Assembly: GCA_900240875.1 (NCBI GenBank)
Contig: OESE01000221.1
Coordinates: 2,356,001 to 2,420,000, forward strand
Source of the DNA: Crithidia expoeki
Taxonomy: Eukaryota; Euglenozoa; Kinetoplastea; Trypanosomatida; Trypanosomatidae
Length of the DNA stretch: 64,000 bases
Reading direction: 5' to 3'
Positions 61,016 through 64,000 of the stretch are shown here, in pieces (the stretch's first letter is position 1; each line of letters starts with the position of its first letter). The notes beneath the pieces are model-generated. The model was not told where the DNA came from and made no database searches. It saw only the letters and a list, made by a program, of their open reading frames with translations. Both the position numbers and the translations under genes were made by a program.

Positions 61016-61776
61016 CATATATATATATATATGTTGAATGGGACCGGATAGTGTGGAAAAGATGAATGTGCAGAATGAGGGAAGTGTAATTATGGAGATT
61101 GACGCACAGAAAAGATCGGATTACCTGCGGCTTTTCACACGAAGCTTTGTGGTTCTTGACAGCAGCGAGCGTGGCGCGCTGAGCAGTTTCCACCTGAGGC
61201 TGGTTTTCTCTACTTTACAATCTCTGTTGCGCAAAAAAAAAAAAGACAAAACTACAGCAATGTGTGCGCACTCAGATATCGTAGTGTTTTCATTTTAGCT
61301 TTAAACCTCTTGAAATTCTTTTTCCCTTTCAAGTGAGACTTGCTTTTCGTAATTTCACGGGTTAATACTACACTGGGAAAGCCACTAAGCCAACCGGACG
61401 CAACGAATACGCCTTTATCTATTAAATGGCACAAAAAAAAAAAAATGTTGGCGAAAAGCGCGTACCTCAGAAGATGAATAAAAATTCTGCATAGAAAGAA
61501 CAAAGCGCTAAAAAGTGAAGCTCAACTGTCAGAGTCCAACAGGTCGCTGGCTTGCACAACAGTTACAACGTTGTCTCGATCATGCAACATTAAAGCACCA
61601 CTGAAGGAGAAGTTAGATACTTTTCCTGTCAGGAATTCCACTGAAAGAAAATGCTGAGACGCGGCCGAGTAACAACTAAATGGTTCAGTGCTTTCCCAAG
61701 TTACCATCAGAGCTGCATGCGTCCTTTAGTGTACCTGTTGCTCTCCTCCAAGGACTACCCTTGCTTGCCACGAAAC
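61016..61776. other. Intergenic region with a short TA run
   Basis: TA repeat at 61015-61032, then AT-rich spacer with A-runs, presumably the 3' UTR of the MaoC gene at 61777. No supported gene. Confidence 0.6.
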
Positions 61777-62250
61777 TCACTTGGTCACCGTCCACGTGCT
61801 TTCGCCCTCAAACTGTACGGTTTTGTTCATCACCACTGATGACCCGTCGACGCAGATCACCGTTTTGCCAGTCTCCGGGTGCGTCTTTTGTACAATGTTA
61901 GTAAGCGAGATCAGACCTTTGTCCTTGCGGAACTCTTTCACCTCTGCAATTACTTCAAGGTCGTCCCCGACAAACACAGGCGCGGTGAAGCGCAGGTTCT
62001 GCGACAGGTAAATGGTGCCTGGCCCTGGCAGGTCCTGCGCCATCAAACCGGAAAAGAGAGAGCCGGCAAACATACCGTAGCAGACCGTGGACGGGAACCC
62101 TACCGCCTTAGCCGCCTCGGGGTCGCTGTGAATGGGATTACGATCATCGATGATGTTGCCGAACGCGGTCACACTTTCCTGTGAGATGTGGAACTTGCGC
62201 GTCGCACGCGCGCCGACGCGCACCACCAACGGGGTCTTTTCACTAGACAT
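61777..62250 (-). CDS. MaoC-type (R)-specific enoyl-CoA/ACP hydratase, copy 1
   Basis: A 157-residue hot-dog-fold hydratase of the MaoC/hydratase-2 family, catalysing reversible hydration of trans-2-enoyl to (R)-3-hydroxyacyl thioesters. The catalytic motif D-x4-H is DRNPIH with Asp36 and His41. It is followed by the family's GFPSTVCYGMFAGSLFSGLM and PGPGTIYLSQNLRFTAPVFV segments. There is no obvious mitochondrial presequence: the N-terminus MSSEKTPLVVRVGARATRKF is only weakly basic. The start is well supported by a long pyrimidine tract and an AG at 62255-62254, directly before the ATG. It lies in tandem with a diverged paralogue at 63083-63553, and the two probably arose by local duplication. 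Roles in mitochondrial type II fatty-acid synthesis (3-hydroxyacyl-ACP dehydratase) or beta-oxidation are possible. Confidence 0.87.
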   Translation of the reverse strand: MSSEKTPLVVRVGARATRKFHISQESVTAFGNIIDDRNPIHSDPEAAKAVGFPSTVCYGMFAGSLFSGLMAQDLPGPGTIYLSQNLRFTAPVFVGDDLEVIAEVKEFRKDKGLISLTNIVQKTHPETGKTVICVDGSSVVMNKTVQFEGESTWTVTK

Positions 62251-62253
62251 TAC

Positions 62254-62308
62254 CTGTTTGAATATACGGATGGAAGGAAGATGAAAAAAAAAAGAAAAAC
62301 TGAAGGCT
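62254..62308 (-). other. Predicted spliced-leader acceptor of MaoC copy 1
   Basis: A long minus-strand pyrimidine tract (including TTTTTCTTTTTTTTTTTCAT) leads to an AG at 62255-62254, three bases before the ATG. Confidence 0.7.
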
Positions 62309-63082
62309 TTGACTTAGACACTACTACTGTTGTTGGGCTTTAATTCCTTTATTCCACATGAGGAATACTGATGTTCCACGGAAAGAGAAGTCAAAAGGAA
62401 ACAGGGTAGTTTAGTCAAGACAAGTTCTCACAATGAAACGAAGATAGAAGAAACGTTAGCCGCACCCCCTAGAGTGAGAAAGATAGCACTGTTAAGCAAT
62501 GACAACGAGGCAACGCAGAAGGTGTCTGGCGTCAACATCCTACCCACATAAAGAAACGAATTTCGAGACCAGCTATCTTCAACAGGTTCCTCCAGTCAGA
62601 GACACACTCGCTTTGAGTGATTATGGAAAAGATAAGTGATGATTAGGTGTGCTAGCAGACAATAAGAAAAGTTCGGAACTCATCATGAGTCGTAAATCGT
62701 AAACAACAGGACACGCAAGGGAAAATTGACTAATGGAAAGGCAATTTGCAGGTGGATCTTGAAAAGAGCGCTTGCAAAAGGAGAAGCAAATGCGCACTAA
62801 AGAGAGGAAAGCAAAAAGTGATGAGACTCCGCGGCACATGCAGGCTTGCGTTTACGCCGACAGCGTCTTTCCATAATTGAATGACACGGAGCAAAAAAAA
62901 AAAAAAAGCCCCCCTCAAAAAGAAAAAAGAAAAGAGGTTGACTCGATGTGATTCGTTAAGGCGCTAGCAAAGGAAACAATTAGTTTGTCTTGGTTTTGAG
63001 TAACAAGGCAGACGTTAGGAGATAAATGTAAGGCTACGCCAGTCAAGAAAAGCAACCCTATGATAACCAACAATGCACCGTT
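62309..63082. other. Intergenic region between the MaoC paralogues
   Basis: AT-rich spacer, presumably the 3' UTR of copy 2. A 16-base A-run lies near 62893. No supported gene. Confidence 0.6.
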
Positions 63083-63553
63083 TTACCGGGTCTTCCAGGC
63101 ACTTTCGCCCTTGAACTCCACCGTCTTGTTGAGGCCAACCGCAAACCCGTCAACGCACGTGATCTTTTTGTTTTCGTCTTTCGGATCCCTCTTCTGCACC
63201 AGGGTGGCCATCTCAATCAGTCCGCGATCGCGACGGAACTGTGTGACTTTTGTCGTAACTTCCAGTTCATCTCCTACGAAGATGGGCGCGATAAAACGGA
63301 GGTTCTGCGAGATGTACACCGTGTTGGGGCCTGGAAGCTCTGTCGCCATCAAGCCGGAAAAGAGAGAACCCGCAAACATCCCGTAGCAGATGGTCGAAGG
63401 GAAGCCTGCGGCCTTTGCAGCGGCAAGGTCGTTGTGAATGGGGTTGTGGTCCTCGATGAGGTTGCCAAAAGTAGTAACATCTTCCTGCTTCACTGTCACT
63501 TTCTTCACCACTTGTGCTCCCACGGTAATGGCTCGCCGCGCTACGGATTGCAT
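63083..63553 (-). CDS. MaoC-type (R)-specific enoyl-CoA/ACP hydratase, copy 2 (likely mitochondrial)
   Basis: A 156-residue paralogue of the neighbouring hydratase. The catalytic D-x4-H motif is DHNPIH (Asp35, His40), and the GFPSTICYGMFAGSLFSGLM and PGPNTVYISQNLRFIAPIFV segments are nearly the same. The N-terminus MQSVARRAITVGAQVVKK is Arg/Lys-rich, lacks acidic residues and looks like a mitochondrial targeting peptide, unlike copy 1. This would fit the dehydratase step of mitochondrial type II fatty-acid synthesis, which trypanosomatids use to make lipoate precursors and some lipids. A modest pyrimidine tract and AG at 63557-63556 lie just before the ATG. Copies 1 and 2 are clearly diverged in DNA, so the duplication is not recent. 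Confidence 0.87.
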   Translation of the reverse strand: MQSVARRAITVGAQVVKKVTVKQEDVTTFGNLIEDHNPIHNDLAAAKAAGFPSTICYGMFAGSLFSGLMATELPGPNTVYISQNLRFIAPIFVGDELEVTTKVTQFRRDRGLIEMATLVQKRDPKDENKKITCVDGFAVGLNKTVEFKGESAWKTR

Positions 63554-64000
63554 AACTTCGCGTGTGTGTATGAAAACAACAACTGTTTTTTTCTTTTATA
63601 TCGGATTTCTTTGTCCCCGCACACGACCTCTATTTGTAATTACAGTTGATCAAGGGTGCGAAGAACAATCAATGAAGTAGAGAGCCAAAGTAGACCAAAA
63701 AGCAATTTTTTTCTTTGAAAGGCTCTGTGTTAAATGGAAAAGAGGGAGAGAGTGGAGGGCGAGGCAAGAAAAGAATGACAGCAAGAGAAGCTCACTGCTC
63801 GTAGTTTTCTTTGAGAAGAATCAAGTGCCCAGACATTCTTTTGTTTTTCCGCTTGGATGCCCGCTTAATTTCCGTTTGTAAAGTCACAAACATGACCTAA
63901 CATGGCTTACTTGAAGAAGCAAACAAATTAGCCTCGCCAAGTGTTGAGAGGCGAGAGCCAACGCAGGTATCACGAGCAATACAGACAAGCCACTGCTAAC
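63554..64000. other. Intergenic sequence at window edge
   Basis: The 5' flank of MaoC copy 2 and probably the 3' UTR of the next upstream gene. No supported feature. Confidence 0.6.

Overview
The window looks like nuclear chromosomal DNA of a trypanosomatid (Kinetoplastea; a Leishmania relative is my best guess, species not determinable). All convincing protein genes lie on the minus strand and are spaced by AT-rich, homopolymer-rich gaps of 0.8-2.7 kb. This is the layout of one directional polycistronic unit. Many start codons sit just downstream of a pyrimidine tract plus first AG on the minus strand, the signature of spliced-leader trans-splicing. One product belongs to the kinetoplastid-specific paraflagellar-rod family. 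One DEAD-box helicase is interrupted by a cis-intron, a rarity these organisms are known for.

In transcription order (high to low coordinates) the window holds: two tandem MaoC-type hydratases (63.5 and 62.2 kb); a small basic protein, probably mitochondrial (60.9 kb); a protein with tentative SIN1/AVO1-like domains (59.4 kb); an SLC35F5-type transporter (56.4 kb); an unrecognised 907-aa protein (53.7 kb); a giant 3784-aa RAV1/DMXL (rabconnectin-3) homologue (50.1-38.8 kb); a 5.8-kb gene desert with decayed coding remnants and a 221-bp recent copy of part of the RAV1/DMXL gene (38.7-33 kb); the succinate-dehydrogenase assembly factor SDHAF4 (33 kb); a Cys/His-rich zinc-finger protein (31.9 kb); the split DEAD-box helicase, apparently DBP2B (28.8-24.6 kb); a Nudix hydrolase with membrane segments (22.7 kb); a Golgi pH regulator GPHR/GPR89 homologue (19.3 kb); a large LRR protein (15.4 kb); a frameshifted paraflagellar-rod family protein (11.1 kb); a second LRR protein (7.6 kb); EMC8/9 of the ER membrane complex (4.5 kb); and the 5' part of an unrecognised gene (1.0 kb).

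The genes are functionally mixed, as usual in trypanosomatid arrays: organelle pH and V-ATPase control (RAV1/DMXL, GPHR), mitochondrial metabolism (SDHAF4, MaoC pair), ER membrane biogenesis (EMC8/9), RNA metabolism (DBP2B, zinc finger) and flagellum (PFR family). The most unusual points are the about 2.6-kb helicase intron, the 33-38.7 kb region with eroded frames and a fresh partial duplication next to a possible 75-nt mini-intron, and the single frameshift in the PFR-family gene. I saw no tRNA, rRNA, CRISPR, intact transposon or virus-like element.
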